The notes: generated from the letters alone by a model not told the origin. A DNA stretch of 64,000 nt from Bacteroidetes bacterium 43-93 (GCA_001897855.1 MKUO01000027.1:62001-126000), one strand, 5' to 3'. Positions 1 through 9,635 are shown, counted from the stretch's first letter. Numbers and translations: made by a program.

Positions 1-1314
1 GGTAAGCTTGCTGTAGTCCTTCCATTTGTCAGGGTACCCGATCTTTTTCAGGAATGCATTCAGTTTAGTGATCGCTTTTTGCTTGGTAGCAGCAGACATC
101 CAGTCAAGACGGTTAATGCGATCCGCATACGTTTTTTGCAGGTTGTCCAGCAATTCCATCATGCGTTGTTTCGCTTCCGGTTTAAAGTGTTTGTCAACGT
201 ACATCTGTCCCAGCAATTCGCCTACAGAGCCGTCAACTACAGCTAATACTCTTTGCCAACGTGGCTTTTGTTCTTTCTGTCCGCGTACAGTTGTGCCGTA
301 GAAAGCAAAACGTGCATCTGCAACATTTTGGCTCAGATATGGTGCCATATCGTTCAGCGTGTGGAACTTCAGGTATTTTTTCCATACTTCCAGCGGTGTA
401 GCTTTCAGTTGTTTGCTTACTTCTGTAAAGAATTTAGGCATACCAACAAGGAAAGAATCCTGGTTGCCAACTTTCATGTTAGCGAACATTACCTTCCAGT
501 CAATGCCGGGTGTCAGTTTATTGAAGCTTTCAAAATTGTATTTGTTATATAGTTTGTAAGGGTCGCGCATTTCAACGCGTGTCATAGATGCATTAGCTAA
601 AGCACTTTCCAGCTTAAATACATCTGCCGCATCTTTCATTGCAGTAACGCTGTCTTCGCCCAGCTCTTTGAAAACTGTCACCTGGTACTGCTTATATGCA
701 TCGCGGATTTTAGTAGTACGCTCGTCCTTATCAAAATAATAGTCGCGGTCTGGTAAGCCTAATCCGCCTTGCCCCATCTGGCATATTTCTGTAGTTACAT
801 GTTTGTCATCCGGTCCTACATAGAAGCCGAATAACTGGCCCATACCTTCGGTTTGGCTTTGCGCTATTTCAGCAAGCAGTCCGTTTACGTCTTTGATATC
901 ATCGATGCGTTTCAGCATGCCGTTGATAGGCGTAATGCCTGCTTTATCGATAGTCGCGCTATCCATACCGCTGCGGTACAGGTCACCAACTTTCTGGTCT
1001 GCGCTTCCGGGCTTTGCATCTTTGTTAGAAGCAGCGGCATCCAGCAGTTCATGTAATGCTTTATAGTTATTTTCCTGCAGTTCGTTAAAGCTGCCCCAGC
1101 GTGTTTGGGATGCAGGTATCGGGTTGTTCTTCAGCCATGTACCGTTTGCATACAGGAAGAAGTTATCACCCGGGTGAACTGTAGTATCCATGTTGGCAGG
1201 ATCCAGCAATTTGCGCTCAGACTTTGCCTCGCTGTTATCTTTCTTGCCGTTTTGCTGGCAGGAAGCCAAAGCCAGCAGGCTCAGGCCTGCCGCAAAAGTG
1301 TACTTAAAATTCAT
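1..1314 (-). CDS. M13 family metallopeptidase lipoprotein, 3' part cut by window edge
   Basis: The 438 visible residues begin with a lipoprotein signal ending in LASC, then match the N-terminal region of M13 (neprilysin/PepO) zinc peptidases: the stretch DTTVHPGDNFFLYANGTW, followed by GQGGLGLPDRDYYF, is characteristic. Family members are usually about 650-690 residues, so the catalytic HExxH half lies beyond base 1 and cannot be checked. The expected product is an envelope-anchored oligopeptidase. The ATG at 1314 fits the lipoprotein signal and sits about 20 bp after a TAnnTTTG promoter box. Family is clear; substrate is unknown. Confidence 0.9.
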   Translation of the reverse strand, partial: MNFKYTFAAGLSLLALASCQQNGKKDNSEAKSERKLLDPANMDTTVHPGDNFFLYANGTWLKNNPIPASQTRWGSFNELQENNYKALHELLDAAASNKDAKPGSADQKVGDLYRSGMDSATIDKAGITPINGMLKRIDDIKDVNGLLAEIAQSQTEGMGQLFGFYVGPDDKHVTTEICQMGQGGLGLPDRDYYFDKDERTTKIRDAYKQYQVTVFKELGEDSVTAMKDAADVFKLESALANASMTRVEMRDPYKLYNKYNFESFNKLTPGIDWKVMFANMKVGNQDSFLVGMPKFFTEVSKQLKATPLEVWKKYLKFHTLNDMAPYLSQNVADARFAFYGTTVRGQKEQKPRWQRVLAVVDGSVGELLGQMYVDKHFKPEAKQRMMELLDNLQKTYADRINRLDWMSAATKQKAITKLNAFLKKIGYPDKWKDYSKLT

Positions 1315-1334
1315 TACCGTGTAGTTTTGAGCGT

Positions 1335-1375
1335 CAAATGTACAAAACAAAGAATACAGATTACATATATGTAAT
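1335..1375 (-). promoter_or_regulatory. Promoter -7 box with upstream 16-bp palindrome for the M13 peptidase gene
   Basis: On the minus strand TACATTTG (1335-1342) matches the Bacteroidota TAnnTTTG box. The perfect palindrome ATTACATATATGTAAT (1360-1375) lies 17 bp upstream, over the expected -33 position, where a bound repressor would block polymerase. The palindrome is seen; the operator role is inferred. Confidence 0.5.
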
Positions 1376-1406
1376 TTGTTGTCAAGGGTGAAAAATCGGG
1401 GGAAAC

Positions 1407-2051
1407 TTATGCAGTCTTTCGCCTGTCGCGCCTGATGTGCTTCACTTCTACAATGCTATGGAATAGGTATATCTTACCGGTAGACAGTTGTTTGCAGCGA
1501 GACCGGGTACGCAGATGCTCTACTATCTCATAAATGTGGCCATCTTCCGTTTCAAACCAATGGCCTACTTCCAGGTCATCAACAAGATAATGGCTTGGCT
1601 TAGGTTCGTCATACCTATATAGCGCTTTATATAATGCCTGGTCTGTACAGGTGCTTGCCGCCGGGTTTTTAATATACGCTATCAGCGCTTTTTCTACATC
1701 GGCAGGAAATATCTTCTTGCCTATAAAAGGTATCAGCACATGCCTGAACTGTGTTTTCCATTCCTTGCCATGTGGTGGTATGCTGTTCTTAAAATGATTG
1801 TAGGTAAGCATATGTGCCAGCTCATGCAGCAAGGTTATCAGGAAGCTATATTGGTTCAGCGTAATGTTTACAGTTATACGATGGTGTGGATCCTCTTTTG
1901 TTGGGTTACGGTAATCGCCCAGCACAGATTTGCGTTCCTGTGTCAGGGTCAGGTGTACGGTGTTATCTCTGAAGTAGGGCGCCACCAGGTCAAAGGTACC
2001 TTCGGGTATAAAGTTTTTCAGGAAATAAAGAGAGGTTTCCTTCTTTTTCAT
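1407..2051 (-). CDS. SprT-like zinc metalloprotease-fold protein
   Basis: 214 residues. The zinc motif HELAH is at residues 76-80, and H94 in PPHGKEW is a likely third ligand, as in the SprT-like family (PF10263). The C-terminal 60 residues (GHWFETEDGHIYEIVEHLRT) look like the small beta-rich tail common in bacterial SprT-like proteins. The eukaryotic relative Spartan cleaves DNA-protein crosslinks, but the bacterial role is not established. The gene follows the AtpI-like gene with a 1-bp gap, so it is probably the last gene of the 3109-1407 operon. Confidence 0.75.
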   Translation of the reverse strand: MKKKETSLYFLKNFIPEGTFDLVAPYFRDNTVHLTLTQERKSVLGDYRNPTKEDPHHRITVNITLNQYSFLITLLHELAHMLTYNHFKNSIPPHGKEWKTQFRHVLIPFIGKKIFPADVEKALIAYIKNPAASTCTDQALYKALYRYDEPKPSHYLVDDLEVGHWFETEDGHIYEIVEHLRTRSRCKQLSTGKIYLFHSIVEVKHIRRDRRKTA

Positions 2052-2052
2052 A

Positions 2053-2427
2053 TCATTTGGTTCTTGCCATTTTTGATAATAAGATGTTTTCTGTGGCCGA
2101 ATACACTACATAAATGCCAAATAATGTAAACAGCGTTGGTTTGTGAATATGATGCTTGTTGAGTAGTATATATGTAAGTGCTGCAAACATGCACACCAGC
2201 AGTTTTAGCAGCGATGAGGAATAAACACCCCTTACGAATGCTTCAGGCTTTTTACTGATCTGGGTGCTCACCAGCAGGTAACTCGCTATAGATAGCAAAG
2301 CCAGCAGTCCGTTAGCGATCATCAGCACATTAAAATGATATTCGGGAAGTGCACTCTTCATGTACAAAAACACAGCGCTCAGCACTGCAAAAACGATCAG
2401 TATAACGGGTATAAAAACTTTCTTCAT
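2053..2427 (-). CDS. Small four-helix membrane protein, AtpI-like
   Basis: 124 residues with four predicted membrane segments (about 5-25, 34-54, 70-88, 97-116). It has no catalytic motif. It overlaps the AtpZ-like gene by 4 bp. In many Bacteroidota a protein of this size and topology lies between AtpZ and atpB and is regarded as an ATP synthase I-like assembly factor, so position supports the call more than sequence. Unusually, no ATP synthase gene follows; an SprT-like gene does. Confidence 0.5.
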   Translation of the reverse strand: MKKVFIPVILIVFAVLSAVFLYMKSALPEYHFNVLMIANGLLALLSIASYLLVSTQISKKPEAFVRGVYSSSLLKLLVCMFAALTYILLNKHHIHKPTLFTLFGIYVVYSATENILLSKMARTK

Positions 2428-2636
2428 TTCTTAGGCTTGCTTACTTCTTTTATCAGTTTCCAAAGCGAAAAACACAGTGCTGTCAATGGCAGCAATACTA
2501 CAAACAGCGGAAACTTCCAGCCGGTCTTGCGGTCTAAAACTACACCGGCCCACACCGCTAAGGCCAGCATTACCATCCATTGGGTGGCAAGGCCTGCATA
2601 GCGCATCATATTTCCCTGTTTGTTTTCTTCGCTCAC
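2424..2636 (-). CDS. atpZ: AtpZ/AtpI family protein
   Basis: 70 residues with two membrane helices (about 12-31 and 41-62) separated by a short loop DRKTGWKFPLF. This is the usual size and layout of the AtpZ/AtpI family (PF09527), thought to assist F0F1 ATP synthase assembly or divalent cation supply. The start overlaps the stop of the upstream gene by 4 bp (ATGA), which implies coupled translation. The absence of atpB-atpE downstream is the odd feature. Confidence 0.7.
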   Translation of the reverse strand: MSEENKQGNMMRYAGLATQWMVMLALAVWAGVVLDRKTGWKFPLFVVLLPLTALCFSLWKLIKEVSKPKK

Positions 2637-3109
2637 TCTTTGGGTTTTTGTTGTTTCATTTTTTCCATAGCACCTCGCTTTATCTCTTCATTCATCGGCA
2701 TCATATTATTCATCGCTTCCTGGTTCACTTTCTTCATATCCAGCATAGCAGTATCTTTTTTTATACCTGCCTTTCCCGTTATTACATCTTTCAGGTTATC
2801 CTCGTACTGCTGCTGTGCTGCCGCAAGGTCGCTCAGCGAATCAACTGTTTGCTGCAATTGGATGATTTGCCTGCGCGAATCATTATTGCCATAACCTGGT
2901 ATGTAATACTTAAGTGGGGTTAGCAATACAATACATACGGTCACTACCGCTACCAGCACAAAAAGGCTGCTAAGCAAAGTGTACAGCTTACGCATCGTAA
3001 GTTTAAATGAAGCTACTTCCTGCAGCGACTCGTCGTCTATGAACACCACCCGGTATTCTGTATTGACGCGTTTAAACACATCCCGGCGCTTTCGGATTGG
3101 CTTCTTCAT
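2633..3109 (-). CDS. Single-pass membrane protein resembling the N-terminus of Bacteroidota M23 peptidases, no peptidase domain
   Basis: The ATG at 3109 gives 158 residues; an upstream start at 3148 would add 13 residues that look like non-coding leader. The protein has a basic cytoplasmic tail, the stretch EYRVVFIDDESLQEVASFKL, one membrane helix (about 45-65) ending TPLKYYIPGYG, and a coiled coil (about 75-110). This N-terminal plan is typical of Bacteroidota M23 peptidases encoded upstream of AtpZ, but the LytM domain with its HxH motif is missing. It may be a natural short form or a decayed copy. It is first in a 4-bp-overlapping operon. Confidence 0.6.
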   Translation of the reverse strand: MKKPIRKRRDVFKRVNTEYRVVFIDDESLQEVASFKLTMRKLYTLLSSLFVLVAVVTVCIVLLTPLKYYIPGYGNNDSRRQIIQLQQTVDSLSDLAAAQQQYEDNLKDVITGKAGIKKDTAMLDMKKVNQEAMNNMMPMNEEIKRGAMEKMKQQKPKE

Positions 3110-3600
3110 AAATTTACAAGGAATGCAATTTAAAAGAAATATTGCCAATCAAAATCTTAATTCTTTATAAAGAAGATTACACTAATATTACAATAGTGGT
3201 CTGCATTATCTGCGCAGCGTATAGTCCTGCTTTATTATTTTATAATATTTTGGTTATCAGTGTTTTACAATATGTTTTGACTTCTAGGTCAACTCTTTGT
3301 TTTTAAGTTTCACTAGTACTTGGTATTATAGATTTTGATTCTTATATTATCATACGGCCTCATTTATTTGTGTGTCTATTTATTATATAAATATTGTATT
3401 TTAAAACTTATAACTAAAATTTATTATTTACCGCTATTTTAACATTTACCTCGTCCATATATAACAAAAATGCGATCTGTATTCCCGCCTTTTTTTATAT
3501 TTTTGAAAATGAGCACTATTTACCTGTTGCTGCATATCCGCAGGGATAATATTTTTCATATTATACAGTTATATAGTTAGTTGAGTCAAAGACTTATTAG
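3110..3600. other. AT-rich divergent intergenic region
   Basis: About 490 bp without a plausible gene, strongly AT-rich. It separates the minus-strand atpZ group from porW. Apart from one plus-strand -7-like box at 3498-3505 no palindrome, RNA or repeat stands out. Confidence 0.6.
3498..3505 (+). promoter_or_regulatory. Possible -7 box for porW/sprE
   Basis: TATTTTTG fits TAnnTTTG and lies 96 bp before the TTG start. No TTTG is seen at the right distance upstream, so support is weak. Confidence 0.3.
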
Positions 3601-6600
3601 TTGAATTCGAAGCGCTTTTTTTTATATATTTTTTTTATTTGCTCCCTTGTTTTGGGAGCATTACCTTCTTATGCCCAGTCCAATCACGCAGATAGCATTT
3701 CAACAGCTTTAAAACAGCAACAGGCAGCACGCGACAGTGCTATCCGTGCCAGGGAAGAGGCAGCCGAAGCAAATAAAAGGCATCTCGAAGCCTATCGGGA
3801 TAGTATGGCCGCTGTTAATGAAGCGCGTAGAGAAGCACAAAAAAGATTTTCTGACAGCCTACGGGCTGCCCGCCAGCATTTTTCGGACAGTATGAAAGAG
3901 GCCCGCCAACGCCGGGCTGATAGTTTTGCTGTTATACGCGAATACAAGGCAAGCCGTTTTTATCGCGATAGCGTTAAAGATGTAAGGGAGCAGCGCCTTG
4001 CCGCAATACAGGCAATACGTAAGGCGCATTTCGATTCTTTGAAAGCAGCGCGACAGAAAATAACGGATAGCATCAAGTTTGCCCGTAAAACGGTGCTCGA
4101 TAGCATACATGCGGTGCAAAAGCACAGAAGTGATAGCCTGGCCAAAATTAGAAAGTATAAGGAAAGCAGGCGTTTCAGGGATAGTGTAGAGGTGGTACGA
4201 AAGCTAAGGGCTGATAGTATAAAATTGGTGCGAAAACACCATTCCGATAGCTTGATTGCCGCTCGTAAGCATGTTACCGATAGTTTTGCCAGGGTGCGAA
4301 AAGCCAGGAGTGATAGTCTTGCTGCGGTTCGCAAAGCGCGAACGGATAGCCTCACGGCGTTACGAAAGGTAAAGGCCGACAGTCTGGCAAAAGCCAAGGA
4401 AAAGCGAGTGAAGGACCAGAAGGTTAGGGAACAGGATAAAGAGAAGCGACAGCAACTCGCGTTTGAACTCAAGATTAAGAAAAAGCATCAGGCATATTCC
4501 AATGAGAAGATGCTCAAGAAGCATTGGGGGCTGCCGAGACAGGTAGTGCAGAATAGCTTCACCCGGTATAATTATTACTTCAATGCTGTGCGGAAGATGG
4601 ACGAAGCCAAGTTGAACATGGCTCGAGTCCGGCGGGATAATTATGATTCGCTCCTGGCATTGTTTCAATTTGATCCCGACAAGGATTCCGCTTCCATTGC
4701 CCCCGATATGGATAGCGTTATTCGTAAAGTCTCTGTTGGTATTCAGATACACGACCCACGGGTTAAATGGGGCGATGATCTATATGTACTGTTGGGGCAG
4801 GCTTATTTTTATAAAGGCAATTACAGCGAAGCTGCGTCTGCCTTCAGGTATGCGTTAAGCCTCAAGGATAAAAAGAAAAAGAAATCTTCTCAACGCGTAT
4901 ATACCAGGTCCCTGACTCTTGCTCAAAAGGAGAAGAAAGGTATGCTGGCTTTTTTACAGCACAGGTCGGTGCATAATGAAGCAATTCTTTGGCTTGCGCG
5001 CACCTTTACGCAAATGAAGGAAGAGGGAAATGCAGAATCTGTATTAGATCTGTTAGATACAGACCCTAATTTCCCTAAATCAATGCAAGGCAGGTTATCT
5101 CTTGAAAAGGCAAATATTGCATTGCGGCAAAACGACTACAAAGCTGCAGAGCAGCACCTGGCAGTCGTGGCAAATGATGATAATATTCCTAATACCACTC
5201 GTATGCGTGCCGCATTTATTGGCGGGCAGTTGCAAATGCGGCGCAGCGAATACCCTGCGGCCATTGCCAGCTTCAACAAGGTGATCGATTTGTACCCTAA
5301 GATTGATATGGATTTTTATGCTCGCAAAAACCTGGCATACAGTACCATGCTGGCAGGCGGTGATCAATCTACCGCTATAGCCTCGCTAAAAAAGGTGTTG
5401 AATGATGGGAAGTATATTGCCTACTACGAGCAGGTTTACTTTGTCCTCGGCAACCTTGCTGCCAGTAATGGCGATTATCCGGGCTCTATTAATTATTTAA
5501 ACAAAGGAATCAGCTCGCCTAAGGCCACTCGTAAACAAAAAGCTATTTCTTTTGCTACTTTGGGTGGTATCTATTATAAGCTAGGAGATTATTCCGGCGC
5601 TAAGGCGGCGTATGATAGCGCGGTAGCGATGGCGCAGGCAGCCCCGAACGATAGCCTGGTAATGGTAGCAATCAAGCGTAGCAGCGCATTGAACTCCATT
5701 ACGGTTCCATACAACGTAATACACATGCAGGATAGCCTTCTTGCAATGTCGCAATTGTCAGATAAAGAGCAAAAGGCACAGGTGCGCAAGCATATCCGCA
5801 GGTTAGAGCAGGCAAGGGAAGACAGCGTTTTCCGGGCCGAGAATGCGGCATTTAACAATGCTAACAATGCAGCCTCTAATAATAACAGCGGCTTTGGAAA
5901 TGGCGGCAATGCATTTGCCAATTGGTATTTTGCGAATCCTTCCCTTATACAGCAGGGTATGAATGAGTTTAAGCGAAAATGGGGCAACCGGCAACTTGCT
6001 GATAATTGGCGCCGCAGTGTAAGTAACTCTTTCGATAATAATGTTGCACAGGATACTGCCACCTCGCCAAATGCTAATAACCCCGACCTTGATGAAAATG
6101 GGTTGCCTACAGAAGAAAGCTTGCTGGCATATATCCCTACAACGCCCGAAATGAAGAAGGATGCCGTTGGCAAGATGAAACGCGCTTATGTAGATCTCGC
6201 GACAGCTTATATAAAAGACCTGGAAGATTACCCGCCTGCTATAAAGACAATGGATACACTGGATAAAAAGTATCCTCAGCACGAATACCAGGCAGAGGTG
6301 TTGTATCTGCGATACCTTGTTGCCACAAGGCAAAACAAGTTGAGTGAAGCGCAAAACTACGCGAATACCCTATTGCAGCAATTCCAGGATACGAAGTGGG
6401 CAGATCTTGTAAGGCCAAGTGAAAGCGCTGCAAACCTTGATACGGTAAAGCGTGTTGATGAGTCGGTTTTTTATGATGAGACGTACGATCTGCTAATGAG
6501 CCGGCAATACGCAACGGTGCTGGCTCGTGTTGGGCAGGCAAGGCGTATGTACGGAGATATTAGTTATGGCAAACGCTTCACTATTATAGAAGGGGCCGCA

Positions 6601-7251
6601 CTGGCCGGCAATGGTAGCTATAAACCTGCAGACTCAGTACTTACGCAGTTCGTTACCGAATATCCAACGGATTCACTACGCCCGTGGGCAGATGCCTTGT
6701 TGAAGTATATACAGGCAAACAAATCCGTACCTGCAGCGCCGGCTACAGATACTGCCAAAGGTGCTAAAACTGGTGGTACGCCTTTAACACCACTTCCTGT
6801 TGATACCGCGAAGACAGCTAAGCCATTTCCGGTACCTCCTGCCGAGGGTTCTGTAACTTCCGCTGGCAACACAGCTTCTTCTGTGCAATATGTTTACAAT
6901 ATCAAGGAACCTCATTATGTAATGTTTGCATACGGGCCTATGGAAGCGCGGTCGATGGGAGTGAAAGCAGCATTGGGTGATTTTAATACTTTCCGGTTCG
7001 GAGATCAGCATTTATCTGTTGATCTTAATATGCTCGCGCCCGACCGGGGTATCATTGCCGTCAAAAGTTTCCGGAATATTCAAACTGCCGTTAGCTACAT
7101 GAATGCTGCTAAAAAAGAATCTAAGATCACAACAGAATACAAACCCGGTGAGTACCAATGGTTGCTGATTTCCGCATCTAACTATGATAAATTGCTGAAG
7201 GACAGGAAATTCGATGCCTACCTCAGTTTTTATAATGCTAATTATAAATAG
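3601..7251 (+). CDS. porW: T9SS component PorW/SprE-type TPR protein with a long hendecad coiled coil
   Basis: 1216 residues. A signal peptide ends near YAQS (residue 26). Residues about 60-285 repeat DS-x9 with an 11-residue period and basic residues between, which predicts a rod-like hendecad coiled coil. From about 300, the stretch RYNYYFNAVRKMDEAK and WGDDLYVLLGQAYFYKGNYSEA match the PorW/SprE family, followed by tetratricopeptide repeats to about 760. The C-terminal 110 residues (HYVMFAYGP onward, ending AVKSFRNIQTAVSYMN) also fit that family, which links T9SS modules in the periplasm. The start is TTG: the codon before it (3598-3600) is TAG and the signal peptide starts at once. The T9SS sorting domain on the last gene of the window agrees with a working T9SS. 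Confidence 0.75.
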   Translation: MNSKRFFLYIFFICSLVLGALPSYAQSNHADSISTALKQQQAARDSAIRAREEAAEANKRHLEAYRDSMAAVNEARREAQKRFSDSLRAARQHFSDSMKEARQRRADSFAVIREYKASRFYRDSVKDVREQRLAAIQAIRKAHFDSLKAARQKITDSIKFARKTVLDSIHAVQKHRSDSLAKIRKYKESRRFRDSVEVVRKLRADSIKLVRKHHSDSLIAARKHVTDSFARVRKARSDSLAAVRKARTDSLTALRKVKADSLAKAKEKRVKDQKVREQDKEKRQQLAFELKIKKKHQAYSNEKMLKKHWGLPRQVVQNSFTRYNYYFNAVRKMDEAKLNMARVRRDNYDSLLALFQFDPDKDSASIAPDMDSVIRKVSVGIQIHDPRVKWGDDLYVLLGQAYFYKGNYSEAASAFRYALSLKDKKKKKSSQRVYTRSLTLAQKEKKGMLAFLQHRSVHNEAILWLARTFTQMKEEGNAESVLDLLDTDPNFPKSMQGRLSLEKANIALRQNDYKAAEQHLAVVANDDNIPNTTRMRAAFIGGQLQMRRSEYPAAIASFNKVIDLYPKIDMDFYARKNLAYSTMLAGGDQSTAIASLKKVLNDGKYIAYYEQVYFVLGNLAASNGDYPGSINYLNKGISSPKATRKQKAISFATLGGIYYKLGDYSGAKAAYDSAVAMAQAAPNDSLVMVAIKRSSALNSITVPYNVIHMQDSLLAMSQLSDKEQKAQVRKHIRRLEQAREDSVFRAENAAFNNANNAASNNNSGFGNGGNAFANWYFANPSLIQQGMNEFKRKWGNRQLADNWRRSVSNSFDNNVAQDTATSPNANNPDLDENGLPTEESLLAYIPTTPEMKKDAVGKMKRAYVDLATAYIKDLEDYPPAIKTMDTLDKKYPQHEYQAEVLYLRYLVATRQNKLSEAQNYANTLLQQFQDTKWADLVRPSESAANLDTVKRVDESVFYDETYDLLMSRQYATVLARVGQARRMYGDISYGKRFTIIEGAALAGNGSYKPADSVLTQFVTEYPTDSLRPWADALLKYIQANKSVPAAPATDTAKGAKTGGTPLTPLPVDTAKTAKPFPVPPAEGSVTSAGNTASSVQYVYNIKEPHYVMFAYGPMEARSMGVKAALGDFNTFRFGDQHLSVDLNMLAPDRGIIAVKSFRNIQTAVSYMNAAKKESKITTEYKPGEYQWLLISASNYDKLLKDRKFDAYLSFYNANYK
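3850..4420 (+). repeat. Degenerate 33-bp in-gene tandem repeat coding for hendecads
   Basis: Inside the porW/sprE gene, GATAGC/GACAGT-like Asp-Ser codons recur about every 33 bp, coding for repeats of the form DSLxxxRKxxx. The repetition is protein-level and divergent in DNA. Confidence 0.6.
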
Positions 7252-7352
7252 CGATCATTATCATTTGATGCTGTATTGACGGGCTTAATAGCAGGTTAGC
7301 TATTGCTTATTGTCAATCCTTTGATTTCTTTGTAAATTACGTATAGGATTTT

Positions 7353-9605
7353 ATGGAAACGATTACCGTTGATAAGTATAACCTCAATGAGGAAGAAGAA
7401 AAGAAGCTGATATTAAGAGAGTATCGCGCGCTGCTACGCGCGCTCAAAACCCGTCTTAAGAAAGGAGACAAGGCCCTGGTAAGAAGGGCCTTCGAAATAG
7501 CAGCGGATGCCCATATAGATATGAGGCGCAAATCAGGAGAGCCTTATATTTTACACCCCCTGGCAGTGGCCCGCATCGTTGTAGAGGAAATTGGCCTTGG
7601 TGTCACATCTTCTATCTGTGCTTTGCTGCACGATGTGGTGGAGGACACTGAAATGACATTAGAGGATATCACCCGTGAGTTTGGCGCCAGCTATGCCAAG
7701 ATCATTGACGGGCTTACTAAAATATCCAATGTTGTTGACCTGAAGGCAGACACAACTATCCAGGCCGAGAATTTCAGGAAAATACTTTTGACGCTTGCTG
7801 ATGATCCGCGTGTAATACTCATCAAACTGGCAGACAGGTTGCACAATATGCGTACCCTGGAGAGCATGAGCAGGGAAAAGCAGTTGAAAATATCGTCAGA
7901 AACAACTTATATATATTCTCCGCTGGCGCACCGCCTTGGTTTATATGAAATTAAATCTGAGCTCGAAGACCTGGCATTGAAATATACACAACCCGAGGTG
8001 TACTGGGAGATAGTGCAAGGCCTTAAAGAAACCAAGCGGGAACGTTCCAGGTATATCAATGAATTTATCAGGCCAATAAAAGAGGAGCTTACAGCACAGG
8101 GTTTCGAATTTGAGATATATGGCCGTCCCAAGGCTATACATTCTATCTGGAATAAAATGCGCACTAAGCATGTCGCTTTTGACGAGGTGTACGATTTGTT
8201 TGCTATCCGCATTATTCTCAAATCTACTCCTGAGCGTGAAAAAGAGGATTGTTGGAAGGTGTATTCTATTGTCACTAACTTTTATAAACCAAGTCCGGAA
8301 CGTTTGCGCGACTGGATAAGTGTACCTAAAGGTAACGGATACGAAGCGCTGCACACAACGGTAATGGGTATAGGTGGCCGCTGGGTCGAGGTACAGATAC
8401 GTTCTTCCCGGATGAATGAAATTGCGGAAAAGGGGCTGGCCGCGCACTGGAAGTATAAAGAAGGTGCACCTTCTGCGCAGGAGAGTAAGCTGGATAGCTG
8501 GCTGCAGCATTTGCGAGATACTTTGAGTAGCCCCGATACAGATACGCTCGATTTTCTGCAGGATTTTAAACTCGATCTATTCACAGAGGAGATATACATC
8601 TATACTCCGAAAGGTGATATGCGGGTGCTGCCGAAAGGCGCTACAGCTTTAGATTTTGCATTTGATATTCACTCAGAATTGGGGGCGCGGTGCATAGGTG
8701 CTAAGGTCAATTACAGGTTGGTGCCGCTAAGCCACGAGATCAAAAGCGGCGATCAGGTAGAGATCATCACATCTTCTAAACAAAAACCATCGGAAGATTG
8801 GCTCAGTTTCGTTACTACCGCCAAAGCCAAATCTCGTATTAAATATTACCTGAAAGAGGAGAAACGGAAGATCGCGGAGGATGGTAAAGGCATGTTGCAG
8901 CGAAAGCTGGAGCATATGAAGGTTCCCTTGTCTGCTCATAATGTCAACGAGCTCTGCGCGCATTTTAAAAAGCCCTCGCCGCTTGATCTGTATTATGCGG
9001 TAGCCGTAGGTAGCATAGACCTGAAAGATCTGAAGGCATTTACTGTCACCGGCGATAAATTAGTGCAGCCGCCGAAAGAGGTAAAGCTGGAAACCAAGCA
9101 CCTGGTTTCTGATGAAGACCTGATGAAGCAAAAGCCGGCAAAAGGTGCCGAGCTTATCATTTTTGGCGAAAGTTCAGATAAGATACTTTATAAACTGGCC
9201 CAGTGTTGCCAGCCTATCCCCGGTGATGATGTTTTTGGATTTGTGACCTCCGGAGAGGGACTGAAAATACACCGTACCGATTGTCCGAATGCCGCTCAGT
9301 TATTGGCAAATTATGGGCACCGGGTGGTAAAAACCAAATGGGCTAAGAATAAGGAAATATCTTTCCTTAGTGGGGTTCGCATCATTGGCCTCGATGATGT
9401 AGGTGTAATTCAGAAGATTACCAATGTCATTTCAGGTGAATTGAAAATGAATATGCGTTCCCTGAGTATTGACTCTCATGATGGTGTGTTTGAAGGAACT
9501 ATTATGGTATACGTGCACGACCGGGAAGAGTTGGACAGGCTCTGCCAAAGGCTTGGCAATTTGGAGGGCATTAATACAGTAGAGCGCCTGGAAGCGCAGA
9601 GCTGA
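7353..9605 (+). CDS. rsh: RelA/SpoT-family bifunctional (p)ppGpp synthetase/hydrolase
   Basis: 750 residues, normal for long RSH enzymes. The N-terminal HD hydrolase domain shows H68 and the HD pair in LLHDVVEDT (93-94). The synthetase domain follows, with GRPKAIHSIWNKM, YEALHTTV and VEVQIRSSRMNEIAEKGLAAHWKYK. A TGS domain starts near IYIYTPKGDMRVLPKGATALDF, then a CC region (AQCCQPIPGDDVFGF) and a C-terminal ACT domain (IIGLDDVGVIQKI). It makes and degrades the stringent-response alarmone in the cytoplasm. The complete HD motif suggests that hydrolase activity is retained. It lies 101 bp after porW and 30 bp before the M32 peptidase gene. Confidence 0.95.
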   Translation: METITVDKYNLNEEEEKKLILREYRALLRALKTRLKKGDKALVRRAFEIAADAHIDMRRKSGEPYILHPLAVARIVVEEIGLGVTSSICALLHDVVEDTEMTLEDITREFGASYAKIIDGLTKISNVVDLKADTTIQAENFRKILLTLADDPRVILIKLADRLHNMRTLESMSREKQLKISSETTYIYSPLAHRLGLYEIKSELEDLALKYTQPEVYWEIVQGLKETKRERSRYINEFIRPIKEELTAQGFEFEIYGRPKAIHSIWNKMRTKHVAFDEVYDLFAIRIILKSTPEREKEDCWKVYSIVTNFYKPSPERLRDWISVPKGNGYEALHTTVMGIGGRWVEVQIRSSRMNEIAEKGLAAHWKYKEGAPSAQESKLDSWLQHLRDTLSSPDTDTLDFLQDFKLDLFTEEIYIYTPKGDMRVLPKGATALDFAFDIHSELGARCIGAKVNYRLVPLSHEIKSGDQVEIITSSKQKPSEDWLSFVTTAKAKSRIKYYLKEEKRKIAEDGKGMLQRKLEHMKVPLSAHNVNELCAHFKKPSPLDLYYAVAVGSIDLKDLKAFTVTGDKLVQPPKEVKLETKHLVSDEDLMKQKPAKGAELIIFGESSDKILYKLAQCCQPIPGDDVFGFVTSGEGLKIHRTDCPNAAQLLANYGHRVVKTKWAKNKEISFLSGVRIIGLDDVGVIQKITNVISGELKMNMRSLSIDSHDGVFEGTIMVYVHDREELDRLCQRLGNLEGINTVERLEAQS

Positions 9606-9635
9606 TAAACTAAAACTATTTTAATTAACAGATCA

